Assembly: GCA_947311315.1 (NCBI GenBank)
Contig: CAMZKN010000109.1
Span: forward strand, 1-35,503
DNA from: an uncultured Desulfobulbaceae bacterium
Lineage (GTDB): Bacteria; Desulfobacterota; Desulfobulbia; Desulfobulbales; Desulfocapsaceae
Direction: 5' to 3'
DNA: 35,503 nucleotides
The position numbers were made by a program, and so were the translations under genes. Below the pieces are notes generated by a model. It did not search any database. It saw only the letters and a list, made by a program, of their open reading frames with translations, and was not told where the DNA came from. Below, piece by piece: positions 25,759 to 34,152 of this stretch (the first letter of the stretch is position 1; each line of letters begins with the position of its first letter).

Positions 25759-27858
25759 TCACAAAGAACCGCTGTCAACACCTGCGTCTTCAAAAGAGGC
25801 CATTTCCCGCATCATACAACAGGCAAGCTCAGCAAGATTCATGGTAATCGCAGCCCCTGTTCCTTCGCCAAGGCGCATATCAAGATCAACAACGGGGGCA
25901 AGCCCCATAATTTCCAACGCTGCCTGCTGTCCTCTTTCCACAGATTTGTGCCCTGCTATCAGATATTCTTTTACGTTCGGACAGAGGAGATAGGCGAGCA
26001 GACCGGCTGCCGTAGAAATAATGCCATCAAGGACAACGCAGCATCCTTCCGAAGCAGCCGCCAACACTGCGCCACAGATACCACCCAGTTCATAACCACC
26101 AAGAGAAGATAAGAGATCTATTGCATCATTATGCAGGGGGCAATGCAGGGCAAGAGCCCTTTCGATAACTTCAATCTTGCGCTCAAGCCCTTTATCATCA
26201 ACGCCTGTGCCCCGCCCCACTACTTCGGCGGCAGAAAGCCCTGAAGCAGCACAGATAATTGCCGCAGCACTGGAGCTGTTGCCTATTCCCATTTCACCCA
26301 TTCCTACAAGATCACACTGTTTTTCTTTATTTTTTTCAAGAAAAACCCCTGCACCACGTTCGATTGCAAGAAGAGCATCACCAGGCGACATTGCCTTCTG
26401 CACGGTAAAATTATGTGTACCTTTTGCTACCTTTTCTTTCAACAACAGGGGATGATCAACAAAATCACCTTTTACACCCATGTCAACAATGGCAAGCTCA
26501 ATACCATACTGATGACAAAAAACATTAATTGCCGCACCACCGTCCAGAAAATTTTCTACCATCTGCACAGTCACTTTGGCGGGAAAAGCAGACACTCCCT
26601 CTTCCACCACTCCATGATCACCTGCAAAAACAAACATCCTCTTACAAGCCACTGTGGGCTGCAAACTTTTTTTCACAAGACTCAACCTGACAGCCAGTTC
26701 CTCAATGCGACCAAGTGCCCCTAATGGCTTTGTTTTCAGATCCACTTTTTTCTGTGCACTGTTTCGGATATCTTCAGATACAGGCTCAATCCGGGCAACT
26801 ATCTCAGACAGAAACGTCGGCAATGCAACGACCTCAACATCTTCAACCTTCGCATCGGCCACTTTATATGGAACCCCATCCCCTGATTGGTTAAACTCCA
26901 CTATATATTTTAAGGCATTACCTGAAAGAATGTGGGGAAAAACAGACTCAACGTCCTCTGGCCTTATCACCTTTTCAATAAGCTGCCTGAGGTTATTCTG
27001 CTGACTTTTCAAAAACGGTATAGCCTGCACTATATGATCCCGCCTGGGGCCATAAGCTCCAAACAGTTCCAGTTCTTTGTAATGGATGAGGTTGAGAAGA
27101 TTTGTTTCGATATCTTCATTTTTCTGCAAACCACTGAAAAAAGTCAGGCGTCCACCTTTTCTCAGTTTACTGATGCAGAGGCAAAATGCGATATGACTGT
27201 CACAACAGTTCATAGCAATGTCAAAATCTGCAGCCACAGTATCTTTGCAGAGTTCAATACCATTTTCACGACAGAGGCTCTGCAAGCGTCCTATTTTTTC
27301 CTGACTCTGCTCTACAACGGTTACCAGACAACCCCGCTCGCAAAAGACAAGGGCCGCAATTATACCCAATAATCCACCACCATAAATCACAACTCTTTCC
27401 CCGCTTGCAGGATCAAGCCGTTCGAGGCCATTGAGTACACAGGCAACAGGTTCGGCAAAGGTGAGAATATGCGGGTCTATGGAGTCTTCAACGGAAACGA
27501 GGCTCTCCTCCGGTACAGATACATAGTCAGCAAAACCACCATCGGCATGAAAACCGATAATACGCATATCTTCACAGAGATTCTCCCGTTTATCCCTGCA
27601 ATATCTACAGTGGCCACAGGCCTGTCCTGGCCAGACTGAATACACTTGTCCCGTTGTCTTATCAACTGCGGCAATTTCATGCCCCAATACTCTTGGCAGA
27701 GCCAAATCTCTATGCCCCTGCTTCCACATTTTGGCATCGGTGCGACAGACAGCGCAACAGATAACAGACAGTATGCTATTGCTCTTTTTTTCCTGCGGGA
27801 CAGAACCCTCTTCCCGACATTCCAATGTTCCACACTGGCGTAATGAAAGTTTAATCAT
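25759..27858 (-). CDS. Fusion of MDR zinc dehydrogenase with CobT phosphoribosyltransferase
   Basis: A 699-residue two-domain protein. Residues 1-330 are a medium-chain zinc dehydrogenase: catalytic C38, H60-E61 (GHE) and E136, structural-zinc cysteines C81, C84, C87 and C95, and the nucleotide-binding YGGGLLG (159-165). Residues about 345-699 are a full CobT (nicotinate-nucleotide:dimethylbenzimidazole phosphoribosyltransferase): KTKPLGALGRIEELA, FAGDHGV, GEMGIGNSSSAA, GRGTGVDD, HNDAIDLLSSLGGYELGGICGA, and the catalytic glutamate E665 in LGEGTGAA. The CobT half should make alpha-ribazole phosphate or an analogue for the cobamide lower loop. The dehydrogenase substrate is unknown. The ATG at 27858, with GGAG upstream, overlaps the 72-residue gene by eight bases. 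The reading frame is continuous across the junction, so this is not an artefact of frame choice. Confidence 0.9.
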   Translation of the reverse strand: MIKLSLRQCGTLECREEGSVPQEKKSNSILSVICCAVCRTDAKMWKQGHRDLALPRVLGHEIAAVDKTTGQVYSVWPGQACGHCRYCRDKRENLCEDMRIIGFHADGGFADYVSVPEESLVSVEDSIDPHILTFAEPVACVLNGLERLDPASGERVVIYGGGLLGIIAALVFCERGCLVTVVEQSQEKIGRLQSLCRENGIELCKDTVAADFDIAMNCCDSHIAFCLCISKLRKGGRLTFFSGLQKNEDIETNLLNLIHYKELELFGAYGPRRDHIVQAIPFLKSQQNNLRQLIEKVIRPEDVESVFPHILSGNALKYIVEFNQSGDGVPYKVADAKVEDVEVVALPTFLSEIVARIEPVSEDIRNSAQKKVDLKTKPLGALGRIEELAVRLSLVKKSLQPTVACKRMFVFAGDHGVVEEGVSAFPAKVTVQMVENFLDGGAAINVFCHQYGIELAIVDMGVKGDFVDHPLLLKEKVAKGTHNFTVQKAMSPGDALLAIERGAGVFLEKNKEKQCDLVGMGEMGIGNSSSAAAIICAASGLSAAEVVGRGTGVDDKGLERKIEVIERALALHCPLHNDAIDLLSSLGGYELGGICGAVLAAASEGCCVVLDGIISTAAGLLAYLLCPNVKEYLIAGHKSVERGQQAALEIMGLAPVVDLDMRLGEGTGAAITMNLAELACCMMREMASFEDAGVDSGSL

Positions 27859-28069
27859 TGAGTTGCTCCGGAAAAGGCTCTTCAAGAATTGTCAATTTGA
27901 CGATACTTGCGGGAATAGTGCTGCTTCTTAACTTTTTGCACAATTGCCTGACTTCTTTTGCCTGAGCCAGAGAAAAAACAGAGGCCTTTTTCAGAGAACA
28001 AGGCTCACCCTGACCCTCCTGAAAATGGTAGTAATCTTCGCCGGCTTTTATAACAAGCAGCTCAATCAT
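27851..28069 (-). CDS. 72-residue protein of unknown function in the cobalamin-controlled operon
   Basis: A small acidic-to-neutral protein beginning MIELLVIKAGEDYYHF and ending EEPFPEQLND. It has a predicted beta-hairpin start and a central helix (SLAQAKEVRQLCKKLRS) with one cysteine in it and one in GEPCSLKK. No family is recognised. It overlaps the stop of the TrpD-like gene by four bases (ATGA) and the dehydrogenase-CobT gene by eight, so it is clearly translated as part of that operon and may be a small subunit or adaptor. Confidence 0.75.
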   Translation of the reverse strand: MIELLVIKAGEDYYHFQEGQGEPCSLKKASVFSLAQAKEVRQLCKKLRSSTIPASIVKLTILEEPFPEQLND

Positions 28070-29172
28070 GATGATGCCTCATTTTTTTCCAGCTCAGAAA
28101 GCTTTGCAAGACCTACAGAGGGTGTCCTGTTTTGTACTTCCACCCATCGTTTCAGAGCTGCCAACGCCTGCCCTGAAAACAATAATTCCCTGGCCTTTTC
28201 AACTCCGGCTGCAATTGTCGGCACACTGTTCTGTACAAAAAAGATCAATGCGCTGTTGAGCAAAACAGCATCACTTTGGGCAACATCCCCTCTCCCCGCC
28301 AGTAACCTGTACATCTTTAACACGGCACTATCCCGCTCGCCATCAGCCGCCAGCAACTGCGGATCATGCAGGCCAAGCCCACATTCTTCAGGCGTAAAAG
28401 AGAGCTCACGCTTTATCCCGTCTTTCAACTGTACACAAAATGTTGTGCCACAAACCGAACCTTCATCCATTCCCTTATCACTGTCGGCAATTGCGCCATA
28501 AACCACAAGGGCATCTGTATATCCTATTTCCTGCATAACATCAGCCACAGGATGCAGGAGTGCTGCTGAATACACACCCCTGACTGCAACTTTGGGCATG
28601 GCCGGATGGGCAAGGGACGCAGCAATATTTAAAGGGGAACCAAAATGTATCTGAGAAAGAATACGTCCAAGCGCCATGGGATGCACCTCAGGACTCATGC
28701 CGTTAAAAAGGCCAATGCCGACTTGTCGAATACTTTTTTCTACAACATCGACACTACATTCGACATCCACCCCAAGTCCCTCGGCCATATCAACCGTTCC
28801 ACACGAAGAGGTGATAGCTCTGGCTCCATGTCTGGCAACGATAACCCCACCCGCTGCCGCAACAAGCGAGGCAGCCGTACTGATATTAAACGTTTTAAAA
28901 CTGTCCATGCCGGTACCGCAGTTATCGACGATTGGTAGTTTGTCGAGTGCAACTTTTTTGGTGTCAAGTTCATAAACAGCCTGCCAGCCACCTGCAACTT
29001 CTGCTGCAGTTTCCCCCTTGCCAGTCAATGCCGCCAGAAATGCGCCCTGCTGCATATCCGTAACTTCATTGTTTAATATCATACAGAACGCAGAGAAAGA
29101 TTCTTCCCGACTGAGGTTTTCTCTGCTAATTAGGCGTGTAATAATCTGCCCGAACTGTCTGTTTTTTTGCAT
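28066..29172 (-). CDS. TrpD-like phosphoribosyltransferase under cobalamin control
   Basis: A 368-residue member of the anthranilate phosphoribosyltransferase/nucleoside phosphorylase class III fold. PRPP-site motifs remain: DNCGTGMD (83-90, canonical GTGGD), NIST (96-99), SCGT (123-126) and the metal-binding pair in MDEGS (D236, E237). The substrate site departs from TrpD: KHGNR is RHGAR (114-118) and the FNPLGPLxNP stretch reads HFGSPLNIAAS. It therefore probably transfers phosphoribose to something other than anthranilate. No trp gene is nearby. The ATG at 29172 has AGGGA eight bases upstream; the longer frame runs through a terminator. As first gene after the riboswitch it is likely involved in cobamide metabolism. 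Confidence 0.82.
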   Translation of the reverse strand: MQKNRQFGQIITRLISRENLSREESFSAFCMILNNEVTDMQQGAFLAALTGKGETAAEVAGGWQAVYELDTKKVALDKLPIVDNCGTGMDSFKTFNISTAASLVAAAGGVIVARHGARAITSSCGTVDMAEGLGVDVECSVDVVEKSIRQVGIGLFNGMSPEVHPMALGRILSQIHFGSPLNIAASLAHPAMPKVAVRGVYSAALLHPVADVMQEIGYTDALVVYGAIADSDKGMDEGSVCGTTFCVQLKDGIKRELSFTPEECGLGLHDPQLLAADGERDSAVLKMYRLLAGRGDVAQSDAVLLNSALIFFVQNSVPTIAAGVEKARELLFSGQALAALKRWVEVQNRTPSVGLAKLSELEKNEASS

Positions 29173-29190
29173 AACTGTTTCCCTGTTCTG

Positions 29191-29225
29191 TAAAACAAAA
29201 AAGCATCCTTCTATGAAAAAATGCT
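29191..29225 (-). terminator. Riboswitch expression platform: intrinsic terminator
   Basis: Read on the minus strand, AGCATTTTTT (29216-29225) pairs with GAAGGATGCT (29202-29211, with G-U pairs) around the loop CATA, and is followed by TTTTTTGTTTTA. It sits 23 bases before the TrpD-like ribosome binding region and about 150 bases after the riboswitch core, so cobalamin probably controls transcription termination. Confidence 0.7.
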
Positions 29226-29374
29226 CAAATTTGGAATACGGGAAACTCAAAAGAACAACGCAGGTCTCCGTATCCGTAAATCAGGTATTATTTAATAACA
29301 GCAAACAATACCCCTTCAGATACAGAGAACTCCAGTGGTAAACTCTGAATATGGATCGATATTCATCCATATGT

Positions 29375-29592
29375 GCAGGCAGGCTTTCTGACTTACGAAT
29401 TATCCTGCTTAAGTAGCCGCCTTCCCGGGAAATCCCAGTGACGTATCCTTGATAACAAGAATAAAGGTTATACATAATCCGCTCAGGAACACGAAAAAGT
29501 ACAAACAATGCTACCGCAGCCTTCGAATACAGCAAGGACTGGCTTGTGACGGAATCCAACCGTCTTTCCTCTTTTATACACCTGCAGGTATA
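29375..29592 (-). ncRNA. Cobalamin (adenosylcobalamin) riboswitch
   Basis: On the minus strand the conserved blocks of the B12 riboswitch occur in order: AGGTGTATAAAAGAGGAAAG, the GGTTGGATTCCGTCACAAGC block, GTCCTTGCTGTATTCG, GTCACTGGGATTTCCCGGG followed by AAGGCGG, and the B12 box AAGTCAGAAAGCCTGCC. The total of about 218 nucleotides fits Rfam's cobalamin class. A perfect 8-bp hairpin (29349-29356 with 29365-29372) lies immediately 3'. The rest of the 490-base gap holds the terminator and no gene. Confidence 0.93.
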
Positions 29593-29664
29593 TCTATACA
29601 CCTCTTCAAAAAGGAAATCAATATGAAGACTATTATTGAAGAGGGCTGGATAGCCTTGGCTCTT

Positions 29665-30828
29665 TTACGGGCAAACGGATTGATACGCTGTCAACACATC
29701 CGCATCAACACGGACGATAACAACACATTTATCAGGGTCGCCCGTTGCGTTAAAACTCATCATACCGGAAGCTCCATCAAAATTTTTCAGTTTTGAAAGA
29801 GCGGTCTTCACAGCCATGCGATCATCAATAAGTTTTCCCGTTAAACCACCTGTATTCCTGATAGCCTGCAGCAGAGCACGGGATGCATCCCAGGTGAGTG
29901 CAGCCGGAGCATCCGGGTATTTTTTATAAGCAGCCCTGTAGGCCTCGACAAACTTCTTATTAAGACCGGTGGCTCCACCAGGAGCATAGTCACCTGCGTA
30001 AAAAAGCCCAACACAATCTGCGCCGCAGGCACCAATAAGGTCACCACCGGCCCATGAACCACCGCCCACAATAGGAATCTGTAAACCAACCTCTTTAGCC
30101 TGCCGTACTACTAGAGGAACCTGGGCAACATGCTGGGGAAGATAGAGAACCTGTGCCGATGATTCCTTGATACGTTTAAGCTGTTCTCTAAAATCTTTAT
30201 CACCAGTTCTGAAAATTTCTATGGCAACAACAGATCCGGGGCCGTTGATTTTTTCGAATGCTTCTTTGAAATTTTTCGTCATTCCCCGGGGTGCAGGACT
30301 AACAATATCATAAAGGACTGCCGCTTTTGTTGCCTGAAATTCTTTGGCAACAAAAGTCGTAATTACCGGCCCCTGTTTGGTAAAAATAGAATTACTTCTA
30401 AAAACAAAAGGACGATCCCTGGTAGTTGTTGGTGAAGCTGACCAGGAAGCAATCATTGGAGTGGAAAAAGCATTGACCATCTGCCCAACGGGTATGGCAT
30501 GTCGACTGGAAAGAGGCCCCACAAGACCTAAAACCTGTGTTTTACTTACCTGATCAAGTGCTAATTTAGAGGCCCCATAGGGCTCTGAAGTATTGTCGCC
30601 ATAAAAAAATTCTACATCGTATGTTTTTGCACCTACATGTAATCCACCGGCTGCCTCAATATCTTTTCTTACCAGTTCAGCAGCATCTTTTGCATGCCCC
30701 CCCGCCTGCTCCAGCCACCCAGTTAACGGCAGATTAAAACCAATTTTTATCACCCCATCATTTGCAAAAGCAGGAGAATTAAACAAAGCAACAGACAACA
30801 AAACCAATGAGAGGTATTTCATTTTCAT
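29665..30828 (-). CDS. Periplasmic branched-chain-amino-acid-type ABC substrate-binding protein
   Basis: A 387-residue LivJ-family (type I periplasmic binding fold) protein with a signal peptide (MKMKYLSLVLLSVALFNSPAFA). Mature features: IKIGFNLPLTGWLEQAGGHAKDAAELVRKDI, VLGLVGPLSSRHAIPVGQM and the SASPTTTRDRPFVFRS ligand-site region. It should bind an amino acid or other small carboxylate. No permease or ATPase gene is adjacent, so it is an orphan or serves a distant transporter. The ATG at 30828 has GGAG seven bases upstream and begins the signal peptide. A hairpin without a T-run (29639-29664) follows the stop. It is divergent from the Cache/GGDEF/EAL gene. Confidence 0.9.
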   Translation of the reverse strand: MKMKYLSLVLLSVALFNSPAFANDGVIKIGFNLPLTGWLEQAGGHAKDAAELVRKDIEAAGGLHVGAKTYDVEFFYGDNTSEPYGASKLALDQVSKTQVLGLVGPLSSRHAIPVGQMVNAFSTPMIASWSASPTTTRDRPFVFRSNSIFTKQGPVITTFVAKEFQATKAAVLYDIVSPAPRGMTKNFKEAFEKINGPGSVVAIEIFRTGDKDFREQLKRIKESSAQVLYLPQHVAQVPLVVRQAKEVGLQIPIVGGGSWAGGDLIGACGADCVGLFYAGDYAPGGATGLNKKFVEAYRAAYKKYPDAPAALTWDASRALLQAIRNTGGLTGKLIDDRMAVKTALSKLKNFDGASGMMSFNATGDPDKCVVIVRVDADVLTAYQSVCP

Positions 30829-31135
30829 ATCCACTCCATATCTAACAGTATCACCCTTGACAATCCAGGCCAACGCGCCCCATCGAAAATAACGTAAAAT
30901 AATTACTCTAGTGCATTCGGACATTACATGCAATGTTTTATTTATAAAGATATGAGGTACAATTCAACACGTCCCAAAAGAACATTGCCAGCCCACAACC
31001 ACAACAACCTCATTTAAAATTGGACACGCAGTGAAGTTTGGGTATAGACTGATTAAACAGAGAAACAAGGGGGAAGAAAAATATCCGGTGACTGAACCGA
31101 GATACCTTCATAAAAATACTATTGGAAGCAAAACA
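30829..31135. other. Divergent intergenic region without a recognised gene
   Basis: About 307 bases between the binding-protein gene and the GGDEF/EAL gene. A weak minus-strand promoter pair, TTGGCC (30868-30873) and TACTGT (30845-30850) 17 bases apart, precedes the binding-protein gene but leaves a very short leader. TTGACA at 30857-30862 on the plus strand has no -10 at the right distance. Nothing else is apparent. Confidence 0.4.
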
Positions 31136-33997
31136 ATGACCTTCAGCCTCAGCAAATTACCAGTTCGCTATCAGCTTATGTGGTGGTTTTCTTTTGCTAT
31201 CGGCTTCATTATCTTGACCGCCGGCCTGGTCATCGAATCTCTCGTTGAAAACAGTATAAAAAAGACTATCACTGAAGAATTATCTTCCTCCACCATGGCG
31301 ATTCAAAAAATGGTTGAAACATCCCTGGATGTTGCTGTCCGTAACCATTTACGTAGTATTGCAGAGAAAAATGTTGCCATCCTCAACAGTCTTCAAAAGG
31401 ATGTCCTTTCCGGCAGGATGACACTGGAAAAAGCCCAACAGTTGGGGGAAAAAATCCTCCTCAGTCAACCCATTGGTGAAACGGGCTACATTTACGTTCT
31501 CACCGGCAGAGGAATTATTTCAGTACACCCCAACCTGAAAATGCACAACAGGGATATGTCTGCTCATTGGCTTGCCAAGGCTCAAATGGCTCAAAAAGAA
31601 GGCTATCTTGAATATAAATGGAAAAACCCCGGGGAAAGTAAAAACCACCCAAAAGCACTCTATATGGCCTACTTTGAGCCCTGGGACTGGATTGTCTCAG
31701 TCTCCAGCTATCGCGATGAATTCCTGTTTCTTTTTAGCATAGACGACATCCGCCCCGGAGTGCAATCCTTTCACTTTGGCAAAACAGGGTACCCGTTTAT
31801 TCTCGATAGCAATGGACAATTTCTTATACACCCCGTTTTTTCAGGAAACGTTACAGACAGAGATGTTCCTGCAACCGGTAGACATGTTTTTAAAAATATG
31901 CTCGCCGAAAAAAATGGTAAGCTGACATATTTATGGAAAGACCCGCATAGTGATAAACAGAGGAAAAAACTTGTTGCCTTTCATTACATTCCAAATCTTA
32001 AATGGATTGTTGCAGCGTCAGCCTATCTTGACGAAATAAATGCGCCCATTTATACACTAAGAAAAATAATGGCGGCTACTCTTTTTTTCACACTACTCCT
32101 GATCCTGCCGATAAGCTTTTACCTTGGCTCTTTAATAACCAACCCTCTAACCCGGCTGGCCGCAAAAATGAATGCAGCAAGCGACGGTAATTTTGATATT
32201 CGGGCGGAAGAAGATGCCCACGGAGAAATTGGAGACCTTGCCCGCTATTTCAATTCCTATATGGCCAGTTTGCAAATGACCCACACCAAACTGCATGAGG
32301 AAATCAAGGAGCGAGGCAAAGCAGAGATCCAGCTCAAGCTCTTTGAAAAAGTCTTTGAAAACACCTTAGAGGGAATCAGTATTACCGATGACAAAGGGCG
32401 GATTATTGCTATTAACTCTGCTTTTTCAACCATTACCGGTTATTCCGAAAAAGAAGCGCTTGGCCAGAATCCGAGAGTTCTTAAATCGGATCGACATGAC
32501 AATGATTTTTATAGCAAGATGTGGAAGGATATCACCACCAAGGGGCACTGGGTGGGCGAAATATGGAACAGGAGAAAAAGTGGCGAGGCGTATCCGGAAA
32601 TTCTCAGCATAAGTGCCATTTCTGACGACGAGGAAAAAATCACTCACTTTGTCGCGGTATTCCACGACATCTCTGAGATGAAATTACAGCAGGAGCAGAT
32701 AAAGCATCAGGCATATCATGACGCTCTTACAGGTCTGCCCAATAGATTACTGGCCCGGGATCGCCTGACCATGGCCATCGCCAACGCCAAACGGCATAAA
32801 CACAGGCTTGCTGTATTTTTCCTCGACCTTGATAATTTTAAGAACGTTAATGACAACTTGGGCCATGCGACAGGAGATCTCCTACTACAAAAAGTCGCTA
32901 AACGTTTACAACACCTGCTTCGAGAGGAAGACACCGTAGCAAGACTTGGAGGTGACGAATTTCTTATTCTCGTCACAAACATTCAATCAAATTTAGAGAT
33001 CAATAATCTTTCCAACCGCCTGCTTGCAGGTTTCAGAGAACCAGTCATTGCAGAGAATCATGAACTCTTCGTCACAACCAGTATCGGTATTGCATTTTAT
33101 CCTGAAGATGGTACCGACGAAGGTACCCTGATCAAAAATGCCGATGTGGCCATGTACCAATCCAAATCACAGGGAAAAAACAAACATCATTTTTTCACAC
33201 CAGAACTCAGTGAACATGCTGCAAGACGATTTCAACTCGAAGCAGAATTACGACAGGCACTCGACCGAAACGAATTCACCCTTTATTTCCAGCCACAGGT
33301 GGAACCGAACAATAATCGGGTCACGGGAATCGAAGCACTGGTTCGCTGGGTAAAACAGGATGGCACCCTTGTCAGCCCCATAGATTTTATTCCTCTGGCC
33401 GAAGATACGGGCCTGATAATACCAATCGGTAAGTTTGTCCTGGAAGAGTCATGCAGGGCCATAATGACACTCCACAAAGAAGGATACACCCAGATGTCAG
33501 TTGCTGTTAACCTTTCTCCACTGCAATTCAGGCAGAGTGACACCGTGGAGTGCGTACTGACTACTTTGAAAAATGCCGGTGTCTCTCCCTCTCATCTGGA
33601 ACTGGAAATCACTGAAAGCACGATGATGACAGACCTCGAAGATTCTGTCATAAAACTCGATATCCTTAGGAAAAACGGTATTTCCATCGCTATTGATGAT
33701 TTCGGCACTGGCTACTCTTCCCTCTACTACCTGAAGACGTTTCCCATCAGCACATTAAAAATTGACAGATCTTTTATAAAAGACATTAACAGCGATATCA
33801 ACAATGCACAAATAGTTGAAACGATAGTACTTATGGCCAAAAATCTTGAGCTCAAAGTAGTGGCTGAAGGCGTAGAGACAAAAGAACAACTGGAAATGAT
33901 GAACTCGTATGGATGCAATTTGGTTCAGGGGTTTTACTACTCCAGACCTTTACCTTTAGATCAATTACTTGAGTTCTTACACAATATGTCAGCCTGA
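31136..33997 (+). CDS. Dual-Cache, HAMP, PAS, GGDEF and EAL cyclic-di-GMP enzyme
   Basis: A 953-residue membrane sensor. Order: transmembrane span (about 15-35), two periplasmic Cache-like units with GETGYIYVLTGRG and GKTGYPFILDSNG, a second span (about 310-330), HAMP (LITNPLTRLAAKMN), PAS (about 390-510, FEKVFENTLEGISITDDKGRI), GGDEF and EAL. The cyclase site is intact (RLGGDEF, G605-F609), with an inhibitory I-site RxxD five residues before it (REED). The EAL phosphodiesterase motifs are intact too: EAL (733-735), DDFGTGYSSL, LKIDRSFI and AEGVET. It may both make and degrade cyclic di-GMP in response to a periplasmic ligand. The ATG at 31136 has GGAAG upstream; the GTG at 31031 would add an unlikely tail. 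Confidence 0.93.
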   Translation: MTFSLSKLPVRYQLMWWFSFAIGFIILTAGLVIESLVENSIKKTITEELSSSTMAIQKMVETSLDVAVRNHLRSIAEKNVAILNSLQKDVLSGRMTLEKAQQLGEKILLSQPIGETGYIYVLTGRGIISVHPNLKMHNRDMSAHWLAKAQMAQKEGYLEYKWKNPGESKNHPKALYMAYFEPWDWIVSVSSYRDEFLFLFSIDDIRPGVQSFHFGKTGYPFILDSNGQFLIHPVFSGNVTDRDVPATGRHVFKNMLAEKNGKLTYLWKDPHSDKQRKKLVAFHYIPNLKWIVAASAYLDEINAPIYTLRKIMAATLFFTLLLILPISFYLGSLITNPLTRLAAKMNAASDGNFDIRAEEDAHGEIGDLARYFNSYMASLQMTHTKLHEEIKERGKAEIQLKLFEKVFENTLEGISITDDKGRIIAINSAFSTITGYSEKEALGQNPRVLKSDRHDNDFYSKMWKDITTKGHWVGEIWNRRKSGEAYPEILSISAISDDEEKITHFVAVFHDISEMKLQQEQIKHQAYHDALTGLPNRLLARDRLTMAIANAKRHKHRLAVFFLDLDNFKNVNDNLGHATGDLLLQKVAKRLQHLLREEDTVARLGGDEFLILVTNIQSNLEINNLSNRLLAGFREPVIAENHELFVTTSIGIAFYPEDGTDEGTLIKNADVAMYQSKSQGKNKHHFFTPELSEHAARRFQLEAELRQALDRNEFTLYFQPQVEPNNNRVTGIEALVRWVKQDGTLVSPIDFIPLAEDTGLIIPIGKFVLEESCRAIMTLHKEGYTQMSVAVNLSPLQFRQSDTVECVLTTLKNAGVSPSHLELEITESTMMTDLEDSVIKLDILRKNGISIAIDDFGTGYSSLYYLKTFPISTLKIDRSFIKDINSDINNAQIVETIVLMAKNLELKVVAEGVETKEQLEMMNSYGCNLVQGFYYSRPLPLDQLLEFLHNMSA

Positions 33998-34152
33998 AAT
34001 ATTCCCAACCGTACCTCACCTCCACTACATTCCATCACCAATATGGCGTATATGTTGCAATAATATACACAAAAGAGCTCCATCAAAGATATTCTTCCCA
34101 CAAAACTACAACTGTGTAGCATTCGCCCACTTTTTATTCAGGAGGAATCCAC

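Noticed and set aside
29173..29250. Longer N terminus for the TrpD-like protein
   Set aside because: It would run through the riboswitch terminator; the ATG at 29172 has a proper ribosome binding site.
29639..29664. Hairpin after the binding-protein gene considered as an intrinsic terminator
   Set aside because: The stem is bulged and no T-tract follows on the minus strand.
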